DNA of 64,000 nt from Bacteroidales bacterium (lineage in GTDB: Bacteria > Bacteroidota > Bacteroidia > Bacteroidales > Tenuifilaceae), in NCBI GenBank assembly GCA_013376985.1, contig JACABB010000008.1, positions 62,001-126,000 on the forward strand, given 5' to 3'. The notes beneath the pieces were generated by a model. The model did not search any database. It was not told where the DNA came from and saw nothing but the letters and a program-made list of their open reading frames with translations. Numbering within the stretch: position 1 is the stretch's first letter; each line of letters opens with the position of its first letter. The translations under genes and the position numbers were made by a program. Below are positions 9,042 through 17,349 of this stretch, piece by piece.

Positions 9042-12000
9042 TCACTCCTCCCTCAAGCCCCTAATTATATTTCCCTTTATTGCGTTTCTTGCTGGAAAGT
9101 AAATCCAGACCAAACCGCTAACAAACACAACAACTACAAGCATAAATACAAATCCTCCTGGCATTGTGAATGAAGGTGAAAGAATTGATGGCAGGATTCC
9201 TAGAAATGCTGATGCTATTCCACAAATAAGCCCTGTAACTAGAAGGAATAGATTCTCGATAAATATCAACCTAAATATTTGGCTCTTTCTATAGCCAATA
9301 GCCATCATCAGGGCAATTTCGGAGCGGCGTTCAAGGGTATTGCGGAGTAAAACTACCCCAAGTCCAAAAGTGCCAATGATTACACCAAGTCCACCCAATA
9401 CCATAAAAACAGTTAGATAAGTGTTTTCAACGGAGTTGAATTCGGCTAAAAGTGCTGTAGTTGGAGTAATTTCAATACCATAATCAGTAAATGTTGTGTT
9501 TAATAGCTGCGATAGCTGAACTTGCTTTACAGAGGGCGCATCAATCAGCATAATCCTTGAGCCGCTTGAGGATGGGAAATTCTTAATAAAGAGGCTATCT
9601 GCAATAAGCAAATTGCCTTGAAATACAGAGTTATCGAGGGTGGCAATCAGTAGCAGTTTAATCTTTTTTCCCGATTCGTTTAGGTAAACCAAAGTATCAC
9701 CAACCGCTTTTTTAAGCCCCCATGTAATAACCGTTTGGTCGGCAATTGCAGGAACAACACCATCTCCAAAATTCTTCTTTAACTCAAACCATGTGTTTTT
9801 TGTGTTAATTCCTTTATGATATCCAACAAACGAGAAAGAATGCCTACTATCAAATGTCTGTGGGTTTACACCCAAAATTCTAGGTCGCTGAACCTGATTA
9901 AGGTTTAAACAGCTGGCATCATCACCTGATAGGCTATGAATTTGAATAAAATCAACCCCTTTAAGAATATCCTCATTATCTAACCCTAATCTAACCTTAC
10001 CATTCGGAGTATTTAAGTTGTACTGAATTGGCAATGTGGTTTCAGTCCAAAAAAGAAATCCTCCGGTACCTGATTGGCGAAGGTTTTCGACTCCATAAAA
10101 AGTCTTTCGGTTTGCCCCTGTAATAATAATGCTAAAGGTTCCAAGAGCCAGAAGGGCTATGGTTGTAAGGCTTCTATTCTTATTCCTTCCAGCATTTTTC
10201 AGTGCAAATTGAATTAAACTTAAAGGGTTTGTGTGCACACGATCTCTTACAACCCTCAGATACCAGCTAAACAAAGCAATACATCCAACAAGGAATAATC
10301 CACCTGCTGAAAGAAACATCTCGGCATTTATATCTCCCGCTAAAAGCAATGAATAGATTGATAGTACAATTGCACCTACTATGGAAACGATAGCAATAAT
10401 TTTATCTAAACTAAAATATCTTTTAGTAATTCTTAAAGGATTTTCGAACCCGCTCTTAATCAATGTAGCAATTGGTTGCTTTAACTTTCGTCGGGTTACA
10501 ATATAGATAGATATCAATGCAACAATAATTCCGCTAACTGCACCAATTAAAACAGTTGTAGGTTGAATAAATACTTTCAAATTATTGGTTCGGACAGCAC
10601 CCTGCCAAACGGAGTTTAATCCCCATAGGAGTCCATAGTTATAAAGAATACCTGATAAAGAACCTACAATACCGCCCAACAAAGTAACAAGGATTGACTC
10701 GCCAAAACGGATTCTTACTATCAATTTTCGTTCAAATCCCAAACCTGAAAAAATTCCAATTTCCTCCCTGCGTGATTCTGTATTTAGAGAATATATTAAC
10801 ACAGTAAGCAGTATTCCTGCGGCAATCACAAAGAAGCTAAGGCTGAGAAATAAGCTTCCAAAATCTACTGAATTATTGGCGGAATTAAGCCCTTGAATAT
10901 AAACTGGCGTAAAAGTCAAACCGATATCTTCGGGTTTTACGCTTTTGAGAATATCCTGACTTAATTTTTCAAGTTGAATTTTTTCCTTATCGAAACGGAT
11001 AGATGTATAGCCACCAAATTTATTACCCCATAGGTTCAACCCAGTTTGCATTGATACTAACGCTTTTGGGGTACCCTTATATTCGTTCCAATACTTTTCA
11101 TCCTTATCCCTTATCCTATCCAAATCGATAGGGACACCAGTATTCCAATCGTGGCAACTACCCGCATCAGCCAACCCGGGAAAAAGGGGCATCAATGAAT
11201 TATTAATAAGACTAGAGTGAGTGGGAACAACACCCTTAACAATAAAAGATTTTTCAACCTCTTTAATGGTTCGTAAAGAGCCAATTACAAAGTATTTCAG
11301 AGAGATTGAATCACCAACATGAATTCCTAAATCCTTTACCAACCAATCATTCACAACAATCTCATCATCTTTGAGATTTTCATCAACTATGGGTGCTGAT
11401 GCAGCAGATACAAAGGAGTAAGGCGTTTCTTTGCCTTTAAAACTGATGGTATTTACAAGATAGGTCAGTGTCGTTTCGTGAGGAATATTAAGATTAAGAA
11501 TAGATTTTGCAATCGGCTCATCAATAAAAATCCTCTCAGAAAGGATCTCGTACCTATTTGATTCACTTAACTCACGAATCTTGATACTTGCGTCCTCCAG
11601 TTGAAAAGTCTCCTTAAAAGTGTTGTTTACATCTTCTACCGCTAAAACTTTATTGGGATTATCGGCAACTAGGATTACGTTTGCCTTACCTGCTAAATCA
11701 AGTTTTTTTGATAAAATCTCTCTTGAGATAAAAACATTGTATGGTGCTGCCTGATTGCTCTTTAGGCTGAATCGTCCCATACTGCTATCATCAGCAATTG
11801 ATTTGACCTTAAGCCGTATAGCTACAGATGGATCAACATCCTGTGAGAAAGGCGCATTGAGAGGGATTACGCTTGTTTTTTCAACCCTTAGCAGGAATTC
11901 ATCGCCAACCTTAATATTTAATTTTTGTGAGATGTTAGTGCTAATTATGGCTTCATCATTTGATAAGTCATCTATTTTAATATCTGAAAGTTTCCAAAAA

Positions 12001-12341
12001 CTACTATCAATACCAACTACCTGAATTTTGTTTATCCTAGACTCTGATTCAGGATTTATAGCAATTCCCTGAACCATCAGAAGTGGAGTTGTTGCGGTGT
12101 TTAACTTCGCTCCTATCTCCGATGCAAGTTTAGCACGAACAAAACGGTCGCCTGCTTGAAGTGCAAAACGGGTTTTACCTAAACGGACATCAACAAGTTT
12201 GTTAAGGCTCATCCTAACCGAATCGCCAATAATTAAAGCACCTGTTAGAACAGCAGTACTAATAACAGTTCCAAGGAATACGGCAAGATGTTGACGCCAG
12301 TAAAATCGGATGCTTTGTATGATGAATTTTATTACTGTCAT
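9042..12341 (-). CDS. FtsX/MacB-type ABC transporter permease, tandem-fused form
   Basis: This 1099-residue protein starts with one membrane span (about 17-40) and has a large extracytoplasmic region to about 485. A first FtsX core near 500-625 (RREEIGIFSGLGF...) is followed by two extra spans at about 655-710. After a second extracytoplasmic region comes a second FtsX core at about 970-1085 (RRSEIALMMAIGYRKS). Two FtsX domains in one chain mean one polypeptide can form the whole permease. Such permeases are mechanotransmitters that move lipoproteins, lipids or peptides at the envelope rather than import solutes. The ATPase gene lies immediately upstream, separated by a palindromic repeat. 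As the last gene of the redox/propeller block it may export or mature one of its products. Confidence 0.9.
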   Translation of the reverse strand: MTVIKFIIQSIRFYWRQHLAVFLGTVISTAVLTGALIIGDSVRMSLNKLVDVRLGKTRFALQAGDRFVRAKLASEIGAKLNTATTPLLMVQGIAINPESESRINKIQVVGIDSSFWKLSDIKIDDLSNDEAIISTNISQKLNIKVGDEFLLRVEKTSVIPLNAPFSQDVDPSVAIRLKVKSIADDSSMGRFSLKSNQAAPYNVFISREILSKKLDLAGKANVILVADNPNKVLAVEDVNNTFKETFQLEDASIKIRELSESNRYEILSERIFIDEPIAKSILNLNIPHETTLTYLVNTISFKGKETPYSFVSAASAPIVDENLKDDEIVVNDWLVKDLGIHVGDSISLKYFVIGSLRTIKEVEKSFIVKGVVPTHSSLINNSLMPLFPGLADAGSCHDWNTGVPIDLDRIRDKDEKYWNEYKGTPKALVSMQTGLNLWGNKFGGYTSIRFDKEKIQLEKLSQDILKSVKPEDIGLTFTPVYIQGLNSANNSVDFGSLFLSLSFFVIAAGILLTVLIYSLNTESRREEIGIFSGLGFERKLIVRIRFGESILVTLLGGIVGSLSGILYNYGLLWGLNSVWQGAVRTNNLKVFIQPTTVLIGAVSGIIVALISIYIVTRRKLKQPIATLIKSGFENPLRITKRYFSLDKIIAIVSIVGAIVLSIYSLLLAGDINAEMFLSAGGLFLVGCIALFSWYLRVVRDRVHTNPLSLIQFALKNAGRNKNRSLTTIALLALGTFSIIITGANRKTFYGVENLRQSGTGGFLFWTETTLPIQYNLNTPNGKVRLGLDNEDILKGVDFIQIHSLSGDDASCLNLNQVQRPRILGVNPQTFDSRHSFSFVGYHKGINTKNTWFELKKNFGDGVVPAIADQTVITWGLKKAVGDTLVYLNESGKKIKLLLIATLDNSVFQGNLLIADSLFIKNFPSSSGSRIMLIDAPSVKQVQLSQLLNTTFTDYGIEITPTTALLAEFNSVENTYLTVFMVLGGLGVIIGTFGLGVVLLRNTLERRSEIALMMAIGYRKSQIFRLIFIENLFLLVTGLICGIASAFLGILPSILSPSFTMPGGFVFMLVVVVFVSGLVWIYFPARNAIKGNIIRGLREE

Positions 12342-12350
12342 ATTTCTTTT

Positions 12351-12410
12351 CTTTGCGTCTTCGTGTCTTAGCGTTTAAATACTTTAACGCAAAGGCGCTA
12401 AGACGCTAAG
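12351..12410. repeat. Octamer-built palindromic repeat, copy 1
   Basis: Two inverted arms, 12351-12378 and 12384-12410, separated by 5 bases. Each arm is three degenerate ACGCNAAG octamers in tandem; the right arm reads ACGCAAAG, GCGCTAAG, ACGCTAAG. It fills the spacer between permease and ATPase and could fold into a long hairpin in the operon mRNA. Confidence 0.85.
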
Positions 12411-12419
12411 TTTATAATG

Positions 12420-13094
12420 CTACTCCAATTTCCCATGCGATAACCGATAAATACTTTTCATCTTCTCGGCAAGTGTCAACGAATGGGTTACTACCACAAT
12501 TGCTACATTATGCTTTTTATTGATATCTAACAGCAAGTCGCCGAGTTGACCCGCAGAATCTTGATCGAGAGAACCCGTTGGTTCATCGGCAAGGATAAGC
12601 TCTGGTTGATTAATTAAAGCCCTTACCAATGCTGCTCGCTGACATTCTCCTCCTGATAGCTGTCCGGGGCGTTGATGAATTCTATCCGCAAGACCAACGC
12701 TATCGAGCAGTTCCATTGCTCTTGCAGATATGGCTTTACCATTGACCTTTCCATTAGGGATAATAGGAACTAACACATTCTCAATCAAACTAAGCTGTGG
12801 AAGAAGGTGGTGAGATTGAAATACAAATCCAATGTTCCTATTCCTAACTTGTGCTAACCGCTTCTCATCAAACGAAACTACATCATCTCCTTTAAATTTA
12901 ACAATTCCAGATGATGGGGTATCGAGTGTTCCAATAATATTCAACAGTGTACTTTTCCCAGAGCCAGAAGGGCCAATAATCGCAATTGAATCGCCAGAGT
13001 TAACCTGAAAATTTATATCCGCTAAAACATCACGATGGATATTTGTTCCTGGATTAATATAAGATTTGCCAACCTTGCTGAGTTCGATTATCAT
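12420..13094 (-). CDS. ABC transporter ATP-binding protein (LolD/MacB class)
   Basis: A 224-residue nucleotide-binding subunit with Walker A GPSGSGKST at 41-49, Q-loop FVFQSHH near 93, signature LSGGECQRAA near 145, Walker B LILADEPTGS and switch histidine in VVVTHS. Length and motifs fit the LolD/MacB/FtsE class that pairs with FtsX-type permeases. It is a cytoplasmic ATPase that should drive the 1099-residue permease encoded next downstream. It is placed between glycosyltransferase and permease genes, with repeat copies on both sides. Confidence 0.93.
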   Translation of the reverse strand: MIIELSKVGKSYINPGTNIHRDVLADINFQVNSGDSIAIIGPSGSGKSTLLNIIGTLDTPSSGIVKFKGDDVVSFDEKRLAQVRNRNIGFVFQSHHLLPQLSLIENVLVPIIPNGKVNGKAISARAMELLDSVGLADRIHQRPGQLSGGECQRAALVRALINQPELILADEPTGSLDQDSAGQLGDLLLDINKKHNVAIVVVTHSLTLAEKMKSIYRLSHGKLE

Positions 13095-13106
13095 ATTTAT
13101 ATATTT

Positions 13107-13164
13107 TAAACGCTAAGGCACAACGACGCTAAGAGAACTTTGCGTCTTCGTGACTTTGCGTTTA
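13107..13164. repeat. Octamer-built palindromic repeat, copy 2
   Basis: The left arm 13107-13133 reads ACGCTAAG, GCACAACG, ACGCTAAG; the inverted right arm is 13138-13164. The right arm runs into the TAA stop codon of the glycosyltransferase gene (13162-13164). Confidence 0.85.
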
Positions 13165-14457
13165 GTTTTTACTAACTACAGACTTATAAACCTCTATCAT
13201 CTTTTTTATAAGAATTTTTGTGTTGAATTCATCTTCAACCGATTTTCGACCATTGATGCTCATTAACTTTATCTGATCTGGGTTTGAAAGTACCTCGGCA
13301 AGTTTTTGAGCCAAAACTTCTGGTGTATTAGGATGATAGATAACACCACCCCCAGATGCCTCAATAATCTCAGGAAATGCACCAAATTTGGGCTGTACAA
13401 GAGGTATTCCTGATGCTAATGATTCAATCTGGTAAAGCCCAAACGCTTCGCCTTCAAGAACAGGTACTGATAAAAGGGTTAATCCTTCAAAGAAGATACC
13501 CAGAGCCTCGGTTCTAAAATCTTCAATAAATTCAATGTCATTCTGAAACCCTTTCCTTTTTAACTTATCAACTTGTCGACTTATAAACTTATCATCATCG
13601 CCAGTTTTACCACCAGTGATCTTCAGTTTAGCATTGCTAAACTTTGGATTCTCTTTTAACCTGATAAACGCATCGACAAGAATCTCAAAGCCATTCTCCT
13701 TGTTAAGCCTTGAAAGGTATCCAATTGTAGGCACATCGAGGTTTGGAGTTTTAATTGAATATTTTGATGGATCAACACCAATGTGAACTACATGGAGCAT
13801 TTCATCTGGAATCGACATTTTTTGTTTCATCTGTTTTGCGAAGAAATCGCTAACGGCAATTAAGGCATCGGTGTCGAGTGCCTTTTCTCCCATCAACTTC
13901 CATATTCTACTCCTGTAAGGTTCATCCATTGCATCAACCCAAACATCCTCATCCTGAAGGGAGCAAACTACTGGGATTTGTAATTCATCTTTAATCTTTC
14001 TGGCTAAGCCTAATAGCAAAGCATTCGAAAGGTGAACAACATCGGGTTTTTCATGGTGTTTTAAGAAATAGATCAGCTCATCAAGTTCATCTTTTTGAAA
14101 GCCATCTGCGCCTTTTAGCATCGATATGGTCATTTCCTCGAGTCCAGTGGCACGGGTTGAACCCGATTTTTTGGCTGCATACCTTAGGATAAATGGGGAG
14201 TTAAAAAAGTTGTGTAGCCATTTAGGCATACGCCTAAAAAGACGGAAATTCTGACCTAGATATATGTTCACCGCACCATAGAAAACGGGAATATCATTTT
14301 CGGGCGTATAATCCTTTGAAGTTAATGGAAGATATAAAGGCAATGTTATTGCCTCGTGACCCTCTGCTTTCAATGATTTTACATAGGCACTATCGCGAAG
14401 ACAATTCCCGCAATAGAATGTTCCGCCAAAACCGGGGACTATGTTGACAACTTTCAT
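13162..14457 (-). CDS. Family-4 type glycosyltransferase with N-terminal CGNC motif
   Basis: A 431-residue GT-B glycosyltransferase. The N-terminal Rossmann half has HLSNALLLGLARKIK and the C-terminal half has GYLSRLNKENGFEILVDAF, plus a donor-binding segment EGEAFGLYQIESLASGIPLV that fits the E-x7-E pattern of GT4 enzymes. Unusually, residues around 15-22 read FYCGNCLRD, where GT4 enzymes normally have a glycine-rich loop without cysteines; the Cys-x2-Cys pair may bind metal or form a disulfide. There is no signal peptide, so it is probably cytoplasmic. Its place between the redox genes and the ABC transporter suggests that it makes the glycosylated molecule the transporter handles (inference). 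Confidence 0.87.
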   Translation of the reverse strand: MKVVNIVPGFGGTFYCGNCLRDSAYVKSLKAEGHEAITLPLYLPLTSKDYTPENDIPVFYGAVNIYLGQNFRLFRRMPKWLHNFFNSPFILRYAAKKSGSTRATGLEEMTISMLKGADGFQKDELDELIYFLKHHEKPDVVHLSNALLLGLARKIKDELQIPVVCSLQDEDVWVDAMDEPYRSRIWKLMGEKALDTDALIAVSDFFAKQMKQKMSIPDEMLHVVHIGVDPSKYSIKTPNLDVPTIGYLSRLNKENGFEILVDAFIRLKENPKFSNAKLKITGGKTGDDDKFISRQVDKLKRKGFQNDIEFIEDFRTEALGIFFEGLTLLSVPVLEGEAFGLYQIESLASGIPLVQPKFGAFPEIIEASGGGVIYHPNTPEVLAQKLAEVLSNPDQIKLMSINGRKSVEDEFNTKILIKKMIEVYKSVVSKN

Positions 14458-14468
14458 AATATGAAGGT

Positions 14469-14528
14469 TTAAACGCTAAGACGGGAAGACGCTAAGAGAT
14501 TCTTTGCGACTTGGCGGCTTTGCGTTTA
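14469..14528. repeat. Octamer-built palindromic repeat, copy 3
   Basis: The left arm 14469-14496 reads ACGCTAAG, ACGGGAAG, ACGCTAAG; the inverted right arm is 14502-14528. The right arm includes the TAA stop codon of the propeller gene that ends at 14526. Confidence 0.85.
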
Positions 14529-15629
14529 TTTAATACCAAAAGCATAAACACTCCCATCCTCCGAGCCAATAACTACCATGTTTTTGATAACGGCAGGTGA
14601 ACTGGTAATGGGTTTTCCTATCTCGTAAGACCAAATTTTCTCGCCTTTGTTCAAATCTATCATGTAAATTCGCCCATCACCTGAACCTACAATAACTACA
14701 TTTTTTGCAATTACTGGTGAACTGTCCACTTTACCCAGAGTTTTAAATTTCCATAGCAGTTTGCCTGTTGACTTCTCGAAACAGTAAACGTTTTTATCCT
14801 GTGATCCTATAACAATCTTATCGCTTCCAACCGCTGGGGATGATATGGATGGGGCAGTTCCATCGTATTTCCATATAATTTTTTTTGAAGATAAATCTAC
14901 ACTATAAACTTTACCATCGTAATTACCAAAATAGGCTCTACCCCCTTCAATTGCGGTGGATGCAGCCATGTATGTTCCAATTTCAATTTTACTATCAAGT
15001 TTCCCCGTGTTAATATTTAATAGATATAAATTCCCATCGCAACCACCAAAGACAGAGAGCACTCCATTGGTTGATGGTGTTCCATTAATATAGTTTTCGG
15101 TTTCGAATTTAAAGATTGGTTTGCCAGTAGCTGCATCAATACAATGAAAGTTAAAATCATAGCTTCCAACAAAAAGTCTCTTGCTCTTTTTATCTGGAGA
15201 TATCACCCAGTTTACGGAGCCTGAAATTTGACCTTCAGTCTTATACTCCCACTTCAATTTACCTGATTTTGCATCTAAGGCATAGACTACACCCTCGAGT
15301 GAACCTGCATATATAGTATTATCTAGGTAAAGAGGAGGGGATTCAATGGATGTGGCTGATTTGTATTTCCAATTCAGTACTCCTTTATCAGAGATTGAGT
15401 AGATATAGCCATCGTTTGAGCCAATGTAGATATTGCCATTTTGAATTATTGGTGATGATTTAATTGCATCCTCGGTTTTGAATGTCCAAAGCAATTTTAG
15501 TGTTTTTGGTAACTGCACGTTCGAATAACCTGTAAGTGATGGATTGCCTCTAAAGCATGGCCAATTGGAATTATCCTGAGCAAAAGAAATATTTGTGATT
15601 AGTAATAATATGATTATTAACTTTTTCAT
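14526..15629 (-). CDS. Secreted PQQ-like beta-propeller protein
   Basis: A signal peptide (MKKLIIILLLITNISFAQ) precedes a 340-residue propeller made of regular PQQ-like blades: SSPIIQNGNIYIGSNDGYIYSI, SPPLYLDNTIYAGSLEG, SSPAVGSDKIVIGSQDKNVY, SSPVIAKNVVIVGSGDGRIY and others, each with the strand pattern G-x-V/I-Y-A/S-x-D. About seven to eight blades are visible. BamB and quinoprotein dehydrogenases share this fold. No quinoprotein active-site pattern was recognised, so a binding or scaffold role is as likely as catalysis. It is one of seven such propellers in the block and lies directly downstream of the soluble redox genes. Confidence 0.88.
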   Translation of the reverse strand: MKKLIIILLLITNISFAQDNSNWPCFRGNPSLTGYSNVQLPKTLKLLWTFKTEDAIKSSPIIQNGNIYIGSNDGYIYSISDKGVLNWKYKSATSIESPPLYLDNTIYAGSLEGVVYALDAKSGKLKWEYKTEGQISGSVNWVISPDKKSKRLFVGSYDFNFHCIDAATGKPIFKFETENYINGTPSTNGVLSVFGGCDGNLYLLNINTGKLDSKIEIGTYMAASTAIEGGRAYFGNYDGKVYSVDLSSKKIIWKYDGTAPSISSPAVGSDKIVIGSQDKNVYCFEKSTGKLLWKFKTLGKVDSSPVIAKNVVIVGSGDGRIYMIDLNKGEKIWSYEIGKPITSSPAVIKNMVVIGSEDGSVYAFGIK

Positions 15630-15642
15630 AATCTTTTTTTAA

Positions 15643-15703
15643 TTAAACGCAATGACGCTAAGTCGCAAAGTTTTTCCTAGCGTCTTTCTGTCTTAGCGTT
15701 TGA
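15643..15703. repeat. Octamer-built palindromic repeat, copy 4, entering the coding sequence
   Basis: The left arm 15643-15670 reads ACGCAATG, ACGCTAAG, TCGCAAAG; the inverted right arm is 15677-15703. The whole right arm lies inside the 3' end of the FAD/Fe-S gene and encodes its last seven residues, NAKTERR, and the TAG stop. Confidence 0.87.
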
Positions 15704-17263
15704 TTCTTTTAATGAAATTGCACCCGTTGGACAAGCATCAACACAATCTTTTGCAGTTTGAGTCAAAGCTTCACTTAACTCTCTGTTAAATGGAATATCA
15801 ACCCTAACATCAAAGCCTCGTCCAATGTATGTAAGACCTGTCAATTCCCTGTTTTTTGATGTTATTTCGATACAAAGACCACAACGTATGCACTTTTCAG
15901 GCTCGTAAACAACAGTCTCGTGCTGAAAGTGCTTTTTCAGAGTTTTACGCTCACCTAAGGAATACTTTTTTCTGTCAATTTTATATTCATCAGCATATAA
16001 CCTGAGTTTACAGGTATCGGGTTTGCGGCAATCGCAATGCATGCAACGTTTAGCCTCAAGCATCGCTTCTTCGGCTGTAAAACCTATCAATCTTCCACCT
16101 TTGGGGGTAATTACATCATCAGCAACTGATTCTTTTAAATATTCGTCAATCTCCGATGGTTGAAGAAGTCCAAACTTGGAGTTGAACCTATCGTACCGAT
16201 TAGAAACTGGCATCCCTCCTAAAAATTTATTAACCGAAAATGCTGCTTCCTTTCCCTGAGCAACAGCCTTAACAGCCATTTTAAGAGGATGCAAAGCACT
16301 TCCACACGCAAATAAACCTGTTCCATCTAGTGCATAAGTATCTGAATCGGCGACTAATCCTGTTTTACTAACACTATAACCAAAATCATTTAGATTTGAT
16401 TTGGTGATATCACCCGTTGCAAACACAATTGCATTAAATGAGTTTTTAATCTCATTCTTAATAATTTCTGGGTTTATAGTTGTATTAAGTCGGAACTCAG
16501 CACCGTAGGCTTTAATTAAATCTACCTCAACTTTCAAAACCTCTTTAGGCAACTCATTTTCGGATAATTGAAGCAAAGTCCCTCCTGCCTCACTGTTTGA
16601 ATCAAAAATCACACAATTATGACCAAGTTTTAAAAGATAGAATGCACAAGCAAGTCCAGATAGTCCTGCCCCAATAATTGCAATTTTCTTATTAGTTGCT
16701 TGATTTTTTTCTGGTAGAAATGCTAATTGATTTTTAGAATCGTTAAAAGCCGTGAATCTTTTCAGAAGACAAATAGATACTGGATTATCAACCTGTTTTC
16801 TCCTACAAACCTTCTCACATGGGGCTGAGCAGATATGTCCTAAAATAAATGGCAGTGCTATCTCCTCTTTCACAACTCTTAACGCATCAAGATGTTTACC
16901 TTGAGCAATGAGTCTATTCATTTGTGGGATATCCATAAATGCAGGGCAGGCTGTTCGGCATGGTGCCTCACAATCGCCAACATGGTCGCTGAGCAGCAGT
17001 TCAAGGGCATCCTTGCGAGCATTCCTAACATCATCATCATTGGTAATGATATCCATCTCTTGTTCAACAGGCATGGCACAGGATGGGAAAAGCACTCCTG
17101 ACTTTGCATTTTTTACAATGCAAACCATGCACGATGGATGATTGCTATTCCCTTGGAGATAACACATCGTAGGAATATCAATCCCTATTGACTTAGCAGC
17201 ATTCAGGACGCTTGTTCCAGCAGGAACTGTAATTGCTTGGTTATTTATTTTTAGATGAATCAT
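15677..17263 (-). CDS. 2Fe-2S / FAD / Fe-S electron-transfer protein (NuoG- and GltD-like)
   Basis: The N-terminus is a plant-type 2Fe-2S domain (Cys-x10-Cys-x2-Cys-x12-Cys within about residues 33-63). Next come a GltD-type Fe-S helical domain (CEAPCRTACP near 97, CSAPCEKVCRR near 145), a FAD dinucleotide-binding motif (IGAGLSGLACAF near 196) and a second FAD motif with LFACGSA. A CMHCDCRKPDTCK segment and a C-terminal ferredoxin-like region (CIRCGLC ... CVDACPTGAI) follow. The NAD(P)H-binding Rossmann insert that GltD has between the two FAD motifs appears to be missing. The protein therefore probably takes electrons from a partner, the NuoE-NuoF fusion encoded just upstream. It is a cytoplasmic redox subunit. 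Confidence 0.87.
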   Translation of the reverse strand: MIHLKINNQAITVPAGTSVLNAAKSIGIDIPTMCYLQGNSNHPSCMVCIVKNAKSGVLFPSCAMPVEQEMDIITNDDDVRNARKDALELLLSDHVGDCEAPCRTACPAFMDIPQMNRLIAQGKHLDALRVVKEEIALPFILGHICSAPCEKVCRRKQVDNPVSICLLKRFTAFNDSKNQLAFLPEKNQATNKKIAIIGAGLSGLACAFYLLKLGHNCVIFDSNSEAGGTLLQLSENELPKEVLKVEVDLIKAYGAEFRLNTTINPEIIKNEIKNSFNAIVFATGDITKSNLNDFGYSVSKTGLVADSDTYALDGTGLFACGSALHPLKMAVKAVAQGKEAAFSVNKFLGGMPVSNRYDRFNSKFGLLQPSEIDEYLKESVADDVITPKGGRLIGFTAEEAMLEAKRCMHCDCRKPDTCKLRLYADEYKIDRKKYSLGERKTLKKHFQHETVVYEPEKCIRCGLCIEITSKNRELTGLTYIGRGFDVRVDIPFNRELSEALTQTAKDCVDACPTGAISLKESNAKTERR

Positions 17264-17281
17264 GCTAATATTTTGAAAACA

Positions 17282-17341
17282 TTAAACGCTAAGACGGAAA
17301 GACGCTAAAAAAAACTTTGCGACTTCGTGTCTTTGCGTTTA
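17282..17341. repeat. Octamer-built palindromic repeat, copy 5
   Basis: The left arm is 17282-17307 and the inverted right arm 17315-17341. It fills most of the spacer between the NuoEF-fusion gene and the FAD/Fe-S gene and ends 9 bases from the stop codon of the former. Confidence 0.85.
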
Positions 17342-17349
17342 GACACCAT

